Part shown: positions 5,815 to 6,487 of the stretch, piece by piece
Layout: each line of letters begins with the position of its first letter
Numbering within the stretch: the stretch's first letter is position 1
Assembly (NCBI GenBank): GCA_964355085.1
Contig: CAYHBW010000033.1
Coordinates: 1 to 6,487, forward strand
Source of the DNA: REEB48 sp964355085
GTDB lineage: Bacteria; Patescibacteriota; Minisyncoccia; UBA6257; 02-FULL-45-10c
Direction: 5' to 3'
Length of the DNA stretch: 6,487 nt
Notes under the pieces: model-generated
Database searches by the model: none
Told to the model about the DNA's origin: nothing
The model's input: only the letters and a program-made list of their open reading frames with translations
Position numbers and translations under genes: made by a program

Positions 5815-5827
5815 GGTGTCTTTTTTT
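5795..5827 (+). terminator. Intrinsic terminator of the small plus-strand gene
   Basis: GACACC (5795-5800) and GGTGTC (5815-5820) form a 6-bp stem, followed immediately by seven T (5821-5827) and then ATTTT. The loop holds a further ACCGGT self-complementary motif and the gene's stop codon TAA (5812-5814). Confidence 0.8.
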
Positions 5828-5834
5828 ATTTTAA

Positions 5835-5888
5835 ATCCCCACCACTCCGGAATCGCGCATGATCGAAAATTTCTCCGAATTTCACCAA
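5835..5888. other. Short gene-free stretch, nothing recognised
   Basis: No open frame of useful length, promoter or strong hairpin is seen here. The sequence lies between two terminators that point towards each other, as expected for a convergent boundary between the small plus-strand gene and the 16S rRNA transcript. Confidence 0.4.
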
Positions 5889-5957
5889 CGGACAGAAATA
5901 ATCCTCAAGAAACAAAAATAGCCCTCTGCCGTAAGCAGAAGGTATTTTTTGTCCGAT
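5889..5957. terminator. Bidirectional terminator-like hairpin downstream of 16S rRNA
   Basis: The core stem pairs CTCTGC with GCAGAAG around 5923-5940, with a short CGTA-type loop. It is extended by CAAAAATA (5913-5920) opposite TATTTTTTG (5943-5951). An outer pair CGGAC (5889-5893) and GTCCG (5951-5955) can close the base with an asymmetric interior. The U-run on the minus strand (TATTTTTG) would end a 16S transcript about 170-200 nt past the conserved 16S end. The plus-strand run of six T would act in the other direction. Confidence 0.65.
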
Positions 5958-6007
5958 GTTATATAACTTAGATAAGAACAAAAACTTTCTAGTTGCCCCT
6001 CCATGCG

Positions 6008-6113
6008 CCCCGATTTAACGAGGTACAAGAATCGTGACTTAAGGCTCCACGACTAACACCTTCTGCATCCTTGCGGATGCGATCGCTACAATATAATACC
6101 GAAGTATTATATT
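6008..6113 (-). ncRNA. Structured RNA directly downstream of 16S helix 45 (unknown)
   Basis: Read on the minus strand, four hairpins follow the 16S end. H1 (6113-6090) has 10 bp closed by a C(UUCG)G tetraloop. H2 (6080-6065) has GCATCC/GGATGC with a GCAA (GNRA) loop. H3 (6060-6022) has GGTGTTAG/CTTGTACC plus TCGTG/CACGA. H4 (6023-6008) has CCTCG/CGGGG with a 6-base loop; its first pairs compete with the base of H3. Both tetraloops are canonical only in the minus-strand sense, which supports an RNA made with the 16S. It could be a 16S 3' extension or trailer, a small intron, or a separate RNA. I do not recognise a known family, and no tRNA fits. Confidence 0.5.
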
Positions 6114-6123
6114 TAAATTTAAT

Positions 6124-6487
<364 letters not shown>

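Noticed and set aside
6008..6030. CCTCG-loop-CGGGG hairpin as a tRNA T-arm in the rRNA spacer
   Set aside because: The loop has six bases, no acceptor stem or anticodon arm fits around it, and no CCA-side sequence is present.

Overview
The window looks like a piece of a Candidate Phyla Radiation genome, most likely a Parcubacteria-type lineage. The evidence is the 16S rRNA 3' portion (CPR-like helices, divergent from proteobacterial or Gram-positive 16S), a compact type IV pilus locus of the sort common in these genomes, small single-domain genes, and palindromic repeats inserted into genes. The placement is inferred from sequence character, not from a database search.

Layout, read along the minus strand (the direction of nearly everything): (1) the 3' quarter of a 16S rRNA gene, entering at 6487 and ending near 6124; (2) about 300 bp without a protein gene, holding a set of stable hairpins directly behind the 16S (6008-6113) and a long bidirectional terminator-like hairpin (5889-5957); (3) a stand-alone CheY-like response regulator (5129-5503); (4) two tandem paralogous type IV pilin/pseudopilin genes (4431-5024 and 3785-4351); (5) a polytopic membrane protein of unknown function (3035-3775) whose coding sequence contains a cluster of palindromic repeats in frame; (6) an intergenic region with a 97-bp inverted repeat; (7) pilB, the assembly ATPase (1139-2842); (8) pilC, the inner-membrane platform protein, cut by the window edge (1-1040). 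The only plus-strand gene is a small single-pass membrane protein (5620-5814) with its own promoter and terminator, divergent from the response regulator.

Together the minus-strand genes form most of the core of a type IV pilus machine: pilins with prepilin-peptidase sites, the extension ATPase, the platform protein, and a receiver protein that may regulate it. PilD, PilT, PilM/N/O and a histidine kinase are not in the window.

The most unusual signal concerns translation initiation. Helix 45 of the 16S is intact and ends in the canonical GGATCA, but the anti-Shine-Dalgarno CCTCC that should follow is replaced by an AT-only stretch leading into a UUCG-capped hairpin. In agreement, none of the seven protein starts in the window has a recognisable Shine-Dalgarno sequence. 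Several genes have strong (often extended -10) promoters that predict short AT-rich leaders of about 10-27 nt. Either this lineage has lost the anti-SD, or the 16S 3' tail is interrupted or processed in an unusual way.
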